DNA of 64,000 bases from Phlebotomus papatasi (GCF_024763615.1 NC_077223.1:15438001-15502000), one strand, 5' to 3'; positions 44,980 to 55,867 are shown, counted from the first letter of the stretch. Made by a program: numbers and translations. Notes: generated by a model from the sequence alone, not told the origin.

Positions 44980-46342
44980 GTTACAATTGATTTAAAAAAA
45001 TGATCACGATTTCAATTACTAAATTTTTTTTTTCTAATTAAATATTTTAAAAGATTAAATTAGTGAATTGGTAATACAAATTTTATATTATTGAAGTGCC
45101 CCTTGGTAGCGGCGCTTTTTCGTTTCTTAAGACATTTTCTGATTAGGAGAAAATGTCTCACAAGTGCCAAATAATCCTAAAAAGAGGCCTTCGTGAATAC
45201 CAAGAGTTCCTCTACTGTCAGTAGCACTCAACCACTAGACGCACAACAGCAAGTTCAAAGTTGTAAGCAATATTGCCTGGGAGATTAGAGATCGTACGTG
45301 CTGAGATAGCTTTAGTGTATTTTCTTTTGGCGTGATTTCTAGAAATTTTTCACCATTAGGAAATCTCTCGGAAACAGTGCGTTGCTGTGCAAGAAACATT
45401 TCATTTGGATGGGATATTGCCATCATTCTGGTTAAACCGCATCACATTTTGAATCATCTCTTGTAGGCCACAAGAGTTTTTGGTCAAATCCTCTGCTTTT
45501 ATGTCTTTCCGTCTCATGTTGTGAGATCAAAAGTCGCGTATTATCTAGATTTTTTTTCGCAGGGAGCAGAAAAAAAAGAAGCACGATCGCAGGTTAAAAC
45601 GACACATAAGATAACAATAAAAAAAACTCGTCCCAATTTTTCGGAGATTTTTGTCTGCGTCTCCTTCATGTTAAAACGCGTGCCATTCGTCTGTGCTTTA
45701 TGGTTGCGCTTAAGATGCTGAAAAGAAGTCTATTGCATCACCTTTATCTCCCTTTTTTCTTCTGGAAATCCAAACACCAATGTAAATGCAATAAAAACGG
45801 TAAAAATCCAACATGTTTTGGAGGTAACATTTTAATTTTTTTCGGTGTTGAAATTAATCTCAATATAATTTCAGTCCAATGTTAAACAAGATATTCTCGG
45901 CATTTAGTTTGTTGCTACCGACAGAATTTATTGTTGGATGGATATCTAGTAGGGTTTTGAACTTGGAAATCTTTTATTTTATATTATATAGACCGTCGGG
46001 GACTTGTCGCCCGTGTTTAAAGAGATAAATTGTATTATTTGGTCTGGAAAATGGGACTGGTATTGGGCTGAAGCAATGTAGAACTTGCATAAAAGCCTAA
46101 TCACAAATATGCGACCTATACTATTGAAATTATGGACAGTTTTGGATTTGTTTTACAAAATATTAGAATATTTGAATTTTAAAGTAATGGGCTATGCACT
46201 GACCTTTTTTTTTTTAATTGTCTTATCTTGTCTGAGAATCTGTAACCGTGAACACTTTGTAATTGTCTATTATTTTTATTGAAATTTTCAGTTTCATAGC
46301 GCTTTAATTTCCATATTGTAATAGGGAGACGTAAATACTATA
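44980..46342. other. No supported gene
   Basis: Includes a minus-strand frame at 45235-45426 (MMAISHPNEMFLAQQRTVSE onward) with mixed composition but no known domain. Nothing else stands out. Confidence 0.35.
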
Positions 46343-46579
46343 AGGTAAAGTACCCTTACTCGACCGGGTTCCTCTATTCGACCGGTGGGTCAATTTTTGA
46401 ATATTTGATGGTGAATTTCATCAATTTCTATGAATTTGTCACTGATTCGTATTATTCAAAGAATAATCGACCTATTAATGTTAGATCATACACAAAATAT
46501 TATAGCAAATATAATTAAATTGAATAAATAAATCTACCGGTCGAATAGAGGAACCGGTCGAATAAAGGGTACTTTACCT
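46343..46579. mobile_element. TA-flanked MITE with 43-bp terminal repeats
   Basis: Left AGGTAAAGTACCCTTACTCG then ACCGGGTTCCTCTATTCGAC; right CGGTCGAATAGAGGAACCGG then TCGAATAAAGGGTACTTTAC then CT. TA is at 46341-46342 and 46580-46581. The repeats themselves contain the tandem word (T)ATTCGACCGG. 237 bp, non-coding. Confidence 0.8.
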
Positions 46580-46581
46580 TA

Positions 46582-47251
46582 CTTTCACATTAAAAAAAAT
46601 TTGACTATAGAAATTGCACTGTATTAAACAAATTAACAATCCAAAATTTATTTTTAAGCAGCGAAATATAAGAACAAACTCGAATAAAATCAGTAGAAAA
46701 TGAATGTACAAACTATTATTTAAAATTTTTGAATAAAAACTTTTTCATTAAAAAATAATTTTCCCCTTAATACTGCGAGAAATCTTTAAGCGTTAGATCT
46801 TTAAATTGGCGTTAAAAGTTGTTTCGTAAAAATCTCCGATAAAGTTCTAGGAGAATGCGTCCTACTTTCGGACCACTTTAGCTTCGAACAACTCTGTGTT
46901 TTTAATATGATTCTATTGAATTTGACCTATTATAATATCAGATTTTAATAGCTAGTCCAAGGTCTTAAATTTTTTGAAAGAGCCATAGGTCAATTCCATT
47001 AAGAACATTGAGAAAATTAATCGTCCGAACGTAGCGTTTTTCCCCTTATAAATTTACAGTGTCAAATTCCCTTGAACGCACTTTCCTCTTTTTTAAGCTT
47101 GAAATTAATTTTAATCTCTATATTTGAAGTTTTTACTATTTTTTTAAAATTTTATTACGACAAACGTGCCCTTACTAAATTGTAAATAACAAATCTCTTC
47201 AAAATGTTTAATAAGGAAATTATAAAATATTTTTTACAACGTTTACGGAAA
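46582..47251. other. No supported feature
   Basis: AT-rich sequence with no frames or inverted repeats of note. Confidence 0.4.
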
Positions 47252-47658
47252 GTGCTTGTAATTTGGGACAGGGTGCAATGAGCATCAATTTTTTATTAAA
47301 GTACAATATTTTCATTAAAAGTTTAAGTTTTCTTTGATACTTCAATTTCTTTACGAGCAGTCTATCGTCTTTTCTTTATTTTTAAATTTAATCTTACTAC
47401 GTTTGAAAATGAATAAAAATGTAGACATGAATTTGATTTTAATTTTGGACACCTTTTTTGTAATTTGGACACTTTGCTTGTAATTTTGGACAGCTAATCC
47501 GTCTCAATGAGTTGCCCATTTTTTTATTACGAGTACTTAACTTATCAAGTCCTCTCCCTATTTATGAAAAGGAATCGTAGAATGTCCCAAAAAGTCCGGA
47601 AATTTTCCATATTATTAATTAAAAATAGTTGACTTCGGCACTATAAGTACCGTAAGTG

Positions 47659-47742
47659 CGAGTGACTTTGATGCCCTTTTGTTCGTAAGCTTTTTTTTGC
47701 TTCTAGAACTTAAGGATGGTCTTTAAAAAGGGGTCAAAGTCA
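47659..47742. repeat. Small hairpin, CGAGTGACTTTGA arms
   Basis: CGAGTGACTTTGATGCCC is met by GGGGTCAAAGTCACTCG about 65 bp later, with weaker pairing between. Confidence 0.6.
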
Positions 47743-47754
47743 CTCGTACTTATA

Positions 47755-47952
47755 CAGGCTTCAGACCCAAGACTTAGCCATATGGCTTAACTATTACAAT
47801 TTCTTATTAGTCAAGATTACTTTGGAAAATTTAACTTAGAATTGAATTATTAAGGACAAATGATCTATTACATTCAAAAATAGCAATGAAATTGGTTGCC
47901 ATTTGGGATCTGTGATCTTCGGGAACTAGGCTAAACCTCTAGTTTGAAGACT
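47755..47952. mobile_element. CTTCAGAC MITE, copy 4
   Basis: From TATACAGGCTTCAGACCCAA to CTAAACCTCTAGTTTGAAGA. Same interior words as 9150-9365. It is followed head-to-tail by copy 5. Confidence 0.7.
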
Positions 47953-48172
47953 GCTTTATACGGGCGTCAGACCTAAGGCTTAGCTATATGGCTTAACTTC
48001 TCTAATATCGTATCAGTCAAGATTTTTTTTAGAAAATTTTGACTTAGGATTGGATTATAAAAGGCAAATGACCTATTACATTTTGAAAAATCAATAAAAT
48101 CGGTTGCTGTTTAAGGTTTTGAGACCCTCGGGAACTGGGCTAAACCTCTAGTCTGAAGACGGTCTTGCGGTA
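47953..48172. mobile_element. CTTCAGAC MITE, copy 5
   Basis: From TTATACGGGCGTCAGACCTA to CTAAACCTCTAGTCTGAAGA. Directly follows copy 4 in the same orientation, a tandem pair. Confidence 0.7.
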
Positions 48173-48708
48173 TGTGCGTATTCACTCATTCCCTTATCGT
48201 TCCGGGGCTATTTTAAAAAAAGTTATTTGATAAGAATAAGACTGCATTTTCTTGCAATCTTTATTTAAATTGCTTTCCGAAATTAATATGAATAATTCAA
48301 TATGCGAAAAATTTATATTTATTAAAAAGTATTACGTAAAAACAAATATATTTCTTAAATGCTAACAAGAACATAAAAAATAACCAGGCTAGTTATAGTA
48401 ATAGCATAATGAAAAGAACAAAATGGGGAGAAGTGTAGTAAGTATATTCCAGAAATCTTTGATTGGAAAATGTGCCGTTTTTCTGGTCAGCCACGTCCAC
48501 TAATTACATACAATGGGGCACAAATTGCGTGGCTCTCGGCGTCATAATTCACCGTCGAGTGCTTCACAGTGAACAATATGATTTGTTGGTGTATCACACT
48601 AATATGATGTACATCCCATATATACCTCCCCATTGCTGCTATGTCCAAGACAGACCATCCAGCACGCGTCCATTTTCCACTCAATGAGCAAAAAAACGAT
48701 CTTGTTGT

Positions 48709-49023
48709 ATGAATTTTAAGCACTTTTCACTTCAATTTGTTGCTGTATTTTCTTGCGCTATGATTTACTTGATGATACATGAGTTATCTCACACCGCATG
48801 TGTAGAGTGCAAAATGTCCAGGATAGTAATACAATTTAATTTCCAACCACCATGTCATATAATGCTCCACAATCGCGATGATAGTGAACTTCAACCGGAA
48901 CCATCTTCCAAACCCGGAACGGATCAAGAATATGAAGAGAAGAACAATAAATTCTCTTGTATCACTGTTTTAGCGCATAAATTTGCACTGAAAACAGTTA
49001 AGGAGGTTCTCGAGGCCAATTAA
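48709..49023 (+). CDS. Unassigned small ORF, possibly secreted (weak)
   Basis: 104 codons from an ATG. The N-terminus FKHFSLQFVAVFSCAMIYLM is hydrophobic and could serve as a signal peptide. The middle is hydrophilic (RDDSELQPEPSSKPGTDQEY) and contains several cysteines. No family is recognised and no splice or promoter evidence supports it. A frame of this length could arise by chance. Confidence 0.2.
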   Translation: MNFKHFSLQFVAVFSCAMIYLMIHELSHTACVECKMSRIVIQFNFQPPCHIMLHNRDDSELQPEPSSKPGTDQEYEEKNNKFSCITVLAHKFALKTVKEVLEAN

Positions 49024-49187
49024 ATTGTAATTCCCCCAACATTTTCTACATCCTAGGTTGGTATTAAAAAAAAACTAATGTTCTTGATTTATGTCAGCTA
49101 CTGTTGAAATGATTGATTTTCAGAAATTCTCACAAAAGATGCGTTCACATGGAAAAAAATTATAAAATTGTATATCCCCATGGTTCA

Positions 49188-49439
49188 TTATACATTTTTA
49201 AATGTCCATATTTTATCAAAGAATCCCCGACGAAAGATGCGAAAGATGTTAGTTAGAAAATGTGCAGTTTCCTGAGAATTGTCTGCTGTTCTGGATCTGG
49301 TTGATTTAGGTTGTTTTCGTGGAAACACTTTGTGGACATCACGATAAGAGACACAAGGTAAAAGAACGCACGTGCCGGCACGTATTATGTGATCTATCTC
49401 ATCTGTTGATAACGTAGAAACCAACGACACTTCAACAAT
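49188..49439 (-). pseudogene. Decayed cytochrome P450 (CYP4-like) fragment
   Basis: The minus-strand frame reads VSLVSTLSTDEIDHI, then IRAGTCVLLPCVSYRDVHKV then FP (49439-49320). The pattern (I/V)xxGTxVxxPxxxxHRDxxxFP, with 22 residues from the start of IRAG to FP, is the conserved region after the K helix in CYP4-type P450s. Y replaces the usual H. Beyond FP the frame is lost: the next frame gives ENNLNQPD, like the P450 word EKFNPDRF, then a stop. About 25 codons after FP a further frame gives FASFVGDSLIKYGHLKM, where CYP4 proteins have F.PFS.GPRNCIG.KYG.L.M. The haem-ligand cysteine is missing. No upstream I or K helix is visible. It appears to be an isolated, non-functional exon relic. 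Confidence 0.45.
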
Positions 49440-49575
49440 TTAAGTGTTATATAATTGTAATTCAGTCTATGAATTTGTCCAATTAGAAAACATTTATCTA
49501 AGAATTATTGAAGACAATTTAGACTAATATTTCAATTTACAATATGACGAACTTGTAATAGAAAATCATGGTATA

Positions 49576-49786
49576 GGGGAATGTAGGCATGGTTCGCACA
49601 CACATAATCTTCAAACGATGCGAATTTTCTCTTTGTCTGCAAAGAGCTGGGTTACTATTTCTCATTTCTCCTCGTGAAGTTAATATTTATCTATGGCTAA
49701 GAAATAACGAACCAGCTCTTTGCGAACATAGAGAAAATTTGCATCGTTTGAAAGTTCACTGTGTGCGAACCATGCCTACATTCCCC
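49576..49786. mobile_element. Near-palindromic MITE, TA-flanked
   Basis: Left GGGGAATGTAGGCATGGTTC then GCACAC; right GTGTGCGAACCATGCCTACA then TTCCCC. TA is at 49574-49575 and 49787-49788. The arms stay complementary almost to the centre (CAAACGATGCGAATTTTCTC against GAGAAAATTTGCATCGTTTG, then AGAGCTGG and CCAGCTCT). The whole 211 bp can form one hairpin. Confidence 0.85.
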
Positions 49787-50027
49787 TAGCACAGAATTAT
49801 TTTTCATTAGAATATTCTAAATATCATGAAAAAGAACTACCTCTTTTAAAAGCTAGTTTGGAAGCTATCATAAAAAACTAGTCAGACTAAATAAACAGAT
49901 AATAAATATTTTTTGAGTAGAACTAAAATAAGTAGGTGAGATTGTTAAGAATCTCACCTAAGTGAAATAAAATGTAGTGGGAGGAAACTGAACAATTGTA
50001 GTACTAAATAAAATTATCGTAGGGCCC

Positions 50028-50107
50028 AGATTCCTTTAGATTAGAAGTATGCGAAAAAATTGTACATAAATGTAGCCCAATAGCTCAAAATAGTTCCACC
50101 TCCCCCC
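50028..50107. repeat. Right-end fragment of the 40857 MITE family
   Basis: TTTAGATTAGAAGTATGCGA through TAGCTCAAAATAGTTCCACC then TCCCCCC. The left half is absent. Confidence 0.55.
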
Positions 50108-50143
50108 AAAACCGTAAAAAGTAAATCGTAAAGCAAATACGCG

Positions 50144-50399
50144 CACTGTGAGAGAAATCCGGAAAAGTTAAAATAACATTCCGGAAATGTTTATTTTACC
50201 CTGCAGTATTGTTCCGAAATCGGTGTAAATATTATGCTTTTTAGGTGTATTAGGGGTTAGAGTTACCCTTTTTCATGTTAATTTTACCCTTAAAAAGGTG
50301 TAAAATTAACATTAAAGAATGTTGATATATTTTTACACCTAAGAAGTGTTAAATTTATAAGGAAAAAAACTTAATCGAACCCCCGTTTTTTTCTCAGTG
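50144..50399. mobile_element. MITE, CACTGTGAGAGAAATCCGG copy 2
   Basis: Left CACTGTGAGAGAAATCCGG, right CCCGTTTTTTTCTCAGTG. Better preserved than 5500-5753, to which it is closely similar throughout. The 2-bp flanks are CG on both sides. Confidence 0.75.
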
Positions 50400-50559
50400 C
50401 GTCAATAGGCCCTGATGTTCTGGGCAAGAGTTCGCAAGGGTAAGGACGACTTAGTTTTAAAATACTGAAGCATATTGATGTGTAATTCAAGTATATGTGG
50501 TTGATATGGTTTATTGGGCGACTTATATACGGTAAACTGACGACGTGATCCAGACCGCT

Positions 50560-50885
50560 ACAGGTCACTGGGAGTACGAAGGCTAAATAACGACAAATCA
50601 GTTTAAGACCAGTTAGGCCTTGACTAAACTTCTTAAAACATTCACTGAATATGGCAAGGTAGGTTCCGAATTCTCTGCTGGAGTTTGTTTTAATTTCTGG
50701 TTAAAACCTACAATCTCTTATAAAAGTTGGAAGGGTATTGTGTATTTTCGATTACCTTCTTAATTATCGATTACCTTCTTCTTCTTGGTGCTTATTGTCT
50801 AAAATGGCTTTATTAATTTATTTTATTTGCCCTATAAGATGTTTGTCGGTCAAAATAGACCTTAGGTCTTCTAAGAGTTGGGCGA
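50560..50885. repeat. Diverged repeat, partner of 18830-19205
   Basis: See the words listed for the partner. Both also end near a CCTTAGGTCT segment that resembles an end of the CTTCAGAC MITEs. Confidence 0.5.
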
Positions 50886-50940
50886 GATATACGATGGTTT
50901 ATACTCATAAGCAACTCATATAGTTTATAAATTTCTAATA

Positions 50941-51060
50941 ATCGAAACCGGTGAGCGTCGGGGAAGAAGGAACAGCTTAAAAAATTTTAGATTTTTCTCA
51001 AAGCTTTCGGCTCAGACTCCAAGCCTTCATCAGTGGTCAAATCTTGTATTTTCTCGCTTT
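50941..51060 (-). repeat. Repeat fragment with hammerhead-like core
   Basis: On the minus strand CTGATGA (51033-51027), then A, a GGCU/AGCC stem with a 9-base loop, then GAAA (51008-51005), followed by GCTT and, about 25 bases later, AAGC. CTGANGA-stem-GAAA is the conserved core of hammerhead ribozymes. The base after the possible stem III (AAGCTG) is G, which would not be cleaved by a standard hammerhead, and stem I does not pair well. Confidence 0.4.
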
Positions 51061-54000
51061 GTCATTGAGGCAGGGATTTCACAGGGCATGCGATTCAGGG
51101 CACTGCACTTGATTTTAGTAGTATTATTTAAGTAAATGTTGGCTAGTTTTGTGAATGTTCTTCTAAAAATTTCTTTGTAAGACTTTATAAATTTCGTTAT
51201 GAGATTTTTCTCTTGCAACTTGAATGATTTTATTTTCTTCTCTTAGATATAAAAATTCAGAAAGAACGAATTTGAATATGAAACTTTTTTCAAATTTTGA
51301 CAGCAGATTGTTGCGCCATCTACATACCACACAAACAAATTTTCTTCCGATTTTGATAGAATAAATTTTTACCTGTTTTATTTAAAATTTTTCTTTCTAG
51401 AACTAATATTTGAAAAATAAAATTTTGAAAAAAGACTCTTTTTGCGGATCATTGGGAATACTCAAACAAAATATCTACATTTTGCAATCAATTTGTAAAA
51501 TATTGACAACCTTTTTTCAAAAAAAAAAAAAAAAAACTTGTGCGTAAATTAAAAGATGTGATTATGTAATGACACATAAAAAATATCTCAATCTTAAAAG
51601 AACCGAATTAGAGGGAGTGTCTGTTTAGTCTATGTAGCAGATTTCTTCAGGTATTGAGATAATTTAGTGAGAGGTGACAAGTTTGACAAACGGCACAACG
51701 TTTTTTAATTGACAAAGATATTTAATTCAGTTAGAAAATTTCACACAAGGTTGTACTTTTATAAATACAAATCTTTGAATTATTTCGCTTTGTTGTTACG
51801 AATTTGTTTTAATACAAATGTTCTCTAAATTTATTCCTTTTTAACCTTTAAAATTAATGATTTATTTGAGCGAAATTGTGTATTTCTAGTCGTAATATAA
51901 ATTAAAAAAAGGACTGTCTCATAGCGCAGTAGAAATTCATTAGGAAGTATGGTTAATCGGTAATTTTTGTTAAATCTTCTTACCCGATCGACCAATCGGT
52001 AATTTCTAATACGGAATATCATTGAACGTATTGGTTTTTCAATTTTGATTTAAAGTAGATTAATACGAAGATGTTAGGATCTTTATATTTTCTTCCATAT
52101 CTTTAAATCTGAATTAATCAGTGATAAGCTCAGATAAGCTTGTGGTAAGTGAGATTATTTTCACAAAACCTCAGAATAAATTCAATTTGGAATGTCCAAA
52201 ATTCGACTGTGACTTGAACTCGGGGTTCAAAAATCGCGAAACTTGACCAAATCGATCTAATATAGAAGAATTAATTTATAATGCCTAGTAAAAGTAATGT
52301 GTAAAAGATGCTGTATTATTTTATAACATTATTTTACTAGTCCCTTTACCCTTTATGTAATCTTAACTGCTTATCTAAAGAAAAAATATATTAATGTATT
52401 GAGATTTTTCGATAAATTGAATACGATTTTTTTCAACAAGCTACTTTTTTTAAAATCTTAATTAATACTTTGTTACATTACAGAATCACTCATTACCAGT
52501 CAGAATATTTATGTGCAAGCTTGTGATTGGAATAATAAGATGACAAGAAAAATTACTTGTGTGCTATCAGTTCCATGTCAGTGCATTTAATTAAAATCTG
52601 GGAGTGTTTCGTAATTTGCAATGCCACTGTGCAACTGGAATAGATTCTTCTGCCATCGATCGCATCAAATTGAGAAAAAGTGTAGCTTTTTTAATTTTAC
52701 AACATGTCTCAATTTGAGAAAATTCATGAAATTCATTGAATGAAAAATATTTGAAATTCCCCATATAAGAATTCTCCTTGAACCTGATTTCTATGGTGCA
52801 TCTAATGATAAAATGCAATGTGTGTAAAGAGCGAAAAATTGATAATGAAAAACCCATTGAGGTTGACTAATTTCTCTTTCAATGAGATGAAATCAAAGTT
52901 AATGTCCATAGATGAATAAAATTGCAACAATTGTACAATTTTACACATGTAAATTGAACAATAGTTTGTTTAACACCGTGGTGAACAATGGCAAAAACCA
53001 ACTTCGTCCCGCGTTGCATTTTCAGGTGGCTGGGGAGTAGATATAGCTAAATAAAATTCCATATTTGAAGTGTCAAATAGCAAAAATACTCACTATGCAT
53101 GCCGTCAATGAAAATTGTGAGTAATAATTTGCAAACAAAAACCCACCAGCCATTGTCTTGCCCTCCGCCCCATCATCTATCGCGATCTTTTCGCGCATTT
53201 CACCACTGCGATTAGCTTCTGTCACAGAAGGGGGATACAAGACGGGAAAATGATTCTATGGCCCAGGTATATAACAAGCTTCTGGTGACTAAAGTATCAT
53301 ATGGTAGTGTACTAGTGCAGCTCTACCGGAATCCTCAGCAAAGGTAGCTGCTGCAGCAGCCACATGTGACTCAACGTAATCAGGCAATGACAAATTGTAA
53401 TTTCAATACAATAATCAATTGTTTTCCAAGCCAAAAGCACAAACTTAAATTTTCACAGACAAACTGTCGTCGATTTTAGATATTACCTCAATATTAGTGT
53501 GTGTCTCTCTTTCTCCCTCTTACTCATCCAATATTTTGCCTAATAAAATGCAAAAGGAATCAGCTGTTTTTACTAACAAGGTGCACTTACACACCATTTT
53601 CTGGCATTAGTAATTTTTTTTCCACATACATAGTTCCACATATTCTCATAAACTCTGTATACACCACCACACGACCGGATTCTTCCACTATTGTTTGGAT
53701 AATTTGATAAACAGAGAGAAAAAATAGTCCATTGTGTCACTGGGAGTTCAATTGTTCACCATATGAACCATCTTACAAACAATTCCGCCCCTACTATACC
53801 AACACTACACTAAACGTTTTCATTGATACATATTTCGTTTCATTCATAATATTTTAGGAACATTTTTCGCGAAACCTTTTGAGAACGGAAAAAATGAGAA
53901 TGTGCCTTTGACATAGGGGAGAACAGGAATAATTAAAAATACATTAACCTTTTGCACTCATGACAATTCACCTGAAAAAGGATGTGTCCATCGCCGTTTT

Positions 54001-54116
54001 AGTGACTTACTTACGAGGATAAGACTGCAAGTCCTTTTCATAAATTTTCAAATTTAAACTAATATTAAAGTAATAAAAATACTGTGAAAAACAGTTCTTT
54101 TAAGCTTACAAATGTA
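51061..54116. other. No supported gene; A18 run at 51519-51536
   Basis: AT-rich until about 52,900. The interval 52980-53420 is less AT-rich and holds a TATATAA word (53268-53274) and GTAGCTGCTGCAGCAGCCAC (53345-53364), which could be regulatory, but no transcript can be built around them. The short frame from ATG 52988 ends at a donor-like TTTTCAG|GTGG and is too small to call. Confidence 0.3.
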
Positions 54117-54325
54117 GGGGAAGGTAGGGCTACTTTCAGCTATGGGCTGGATTGTTATGAGTTTTTCGCCTATTTCTAAATGAATCTGATCCTTACAATT
54201 ATTTTATTTTAATCCACAACTATTTTGTCCATTTTGTCTATCCAAATTACATCACGTTAAAACCCAGTTTCCACTAGAAATATGCGAAAAAATCGTATAA
54301 AAATGTTGCCGTACAGTTCAAAGTA
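54117..54325. mobile_element. 40857-family MITE, truncated at its right end
   Basis: Begins GGGGAAGGTAGGGCTACTTT after TA (54115-54116). It runs through the family interior and breaks at TTCAAAGTA, exactly where the next element starts. Confidence 0.7.
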
Positions 54326-55272
54326 CACGGTAAAAAATTTCGGCACATATCTGTTCCAAAAATTAGCTCGTCCATGGAAACTATAATTTTTGGCACAATC
54401 TTGTTTATTTTACGACACTTAAAAAGATAATCAATATTAGTAACGAATTTGTTTCCAAACGTAGCTCGTCCACGGACACCGAAAATTTTTGGAATAAATT
54501 TGTACCTTCTAGGAGAAACAAAAAGATACCCAATATTAGTAACGAATTTGTTCCAAAAAATAGCTCGTCTAGTATAAAATCGTATCCCTCCACACTCAGT
54601 CAACCGTCACCAACGAAGCGAAGAGGATGCCAAATCTTTGGCAATTTTCGTGCTACATGGTTTCACTTTTTTAATTCGAGATTCCCTTCTCCTTCTACTG
54701 CCAGCACTCGCATATGATTTCGTCATGCACGCGTCTGTATAAAACACTCTTAAGTTGATTTTTATTTGATGTTCCTTATAAACTTTCGCTATCGAAATCC
54801 ATCTCGACTGAAGTATAGGCCTTAACTGTAAGACGAAATCACTTACTCGAATTTGTTCCCGACAATGGGAACAAAAAGATTCCCTATAAGAGTAAGAATT
54901 TTGTTCCAAAAATTACCTCGTCCACTGACATCGAAAATTTTTGGAACAAATATGTTATAGATGTAGGAATAATATTGTTATTAAAAAAAATGTACCAATT
55001 TGTTCCTGACAGTGAAAATAAAACAGACGAGTGCAACAAATTCTATTCCAACTTTCAGGAACCAATTTGTATAAAACGAAATCAACTCAAATTTGCAGAC
55101 ATTGCACCGTATCAAAATGGTTCTAAAAGAAAACTCTAACAAAATTCTATTTATATTTCGTAGCAAAATTGTAAAGAAAACTTTTTGGAACAAACAAATA
55201 TCTTCTCTAGGTACAAATTGATTCCAACAAAATTTGTTCTAAGGAAAACTTGTTCTAATATTTTGTTCAGTG
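54326..55272. mobile_element. Element with CACGGTAAAAAAT / CACTGAACAAAAT ends
   Basis: Left CACGGTAAAAAATTTCGGCA, right (in complement) CACTGAACAAAATATTAGAA: similar terminal repeats. The interior contains at least three copies of a unit of about 100 bp with TAGCTCGTCCACGGACA, CGAAAATTTTTGGAA and CAATATTAGTAACGAATTTG (54365-54450, 54465-54560, 54905-54960). The minus-strand frames here read through these repeats and are not genes. Confidence 0.65.
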
Positions 55273-55519
55273 TCAAAAAGTTTTATATATAACAAATAAT
55301 AAACTCTCAGTAGACAAATTTTACAGGAGAGCGATTTAAATCTGAGATTTTACATGCAGAGTATAGGATTTTTGAGATTTAAAATCTCTATAACTTTGAA
55401 AATAATTAACTTTGAAATATAGTAATATTCAAAGGGAAGGTAGAGGGTATAAAGAAGTATCCAAAAAGCGAATAAAACGATTTTTATACAAAAAACGAGT
55501 TGTTTGATTTATATTCTGA

Positions 55520-55865
55520 CAAGTCGAAATATATGGTAGTAGCGGTAGTAGTGACATGAGTTTTGGAAAATAACTTGAAAAGCTCATTTCTCGTTTAGAT
55601 AACAAAAAATGGTCTGCATAAAGTTATAAGGGAATAAATTTCCTATCAAAATATATTAATTGGATATTTTATTTTTTGGAAAATCATCTTTTCGAAAACG
55701 GCTCGGAAAGCACATTTCCTTTTGAGTTAGAGGAAAATAACTTCGAAAAAGTTGTAGGGCGGTAAATTTTCTATAAGAATATGCTAAATAGAAATCATTC
55801 AGATTCTCTGATAGTATGTGAAAAAATAAAATATCCATTTTGACAAATTTTGCCCCAGCCTCCCC
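55520..55865. mobile_element. Left-truncated relative of 58549-59145
   Basis: Right end TTTTGACAAATTTTGCCCCA then GCCTCCCC followed by TA. The interior words TTCGAAAAAGTTGTAG and CCATTTTGACAAATTTTG match the complete copy. The left terminus is missing. Confidence 0.65.
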
Positions 55866-55867
55866 TA

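Larger units (their letters stand above)
47252..48230. mobile_element. Interrupted relative of the 16764-17830 element
   Basis: Shares TTTTGGACAGCTAATCC, CTTATCAAGTCCTCT, CGTAGAATGTC and CCGGAAA(t/c)TTTCCATAT with 17020-17190. The match resumes at about 48175 (TGTGCGTATTCACTCATTCC against GTGCGGATTCGCTCATTCCC). Two MITE copies and a small hairpin therefore lie inside it. Confidence 0.6.

Noticed and set aside
52988..53024. Mini first exon from ATG 52988 to the donor-like TTTTCAG|GTGG
   Set aside because: Twelve codons only, no further exon, and such combinations arise by chance in 64 kb.
53268..53274. TATATAA as a core promoter
   Set aside because: No initiator or coding start at suitable distances in either direction, and TATA words are common in this base composition.
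54274..54909. Minus-strand frames of 62-109 codons with repeated FGNKFVTNI-type words
   Set aside because: They translate the internal repeats of the element at 54326-55272.
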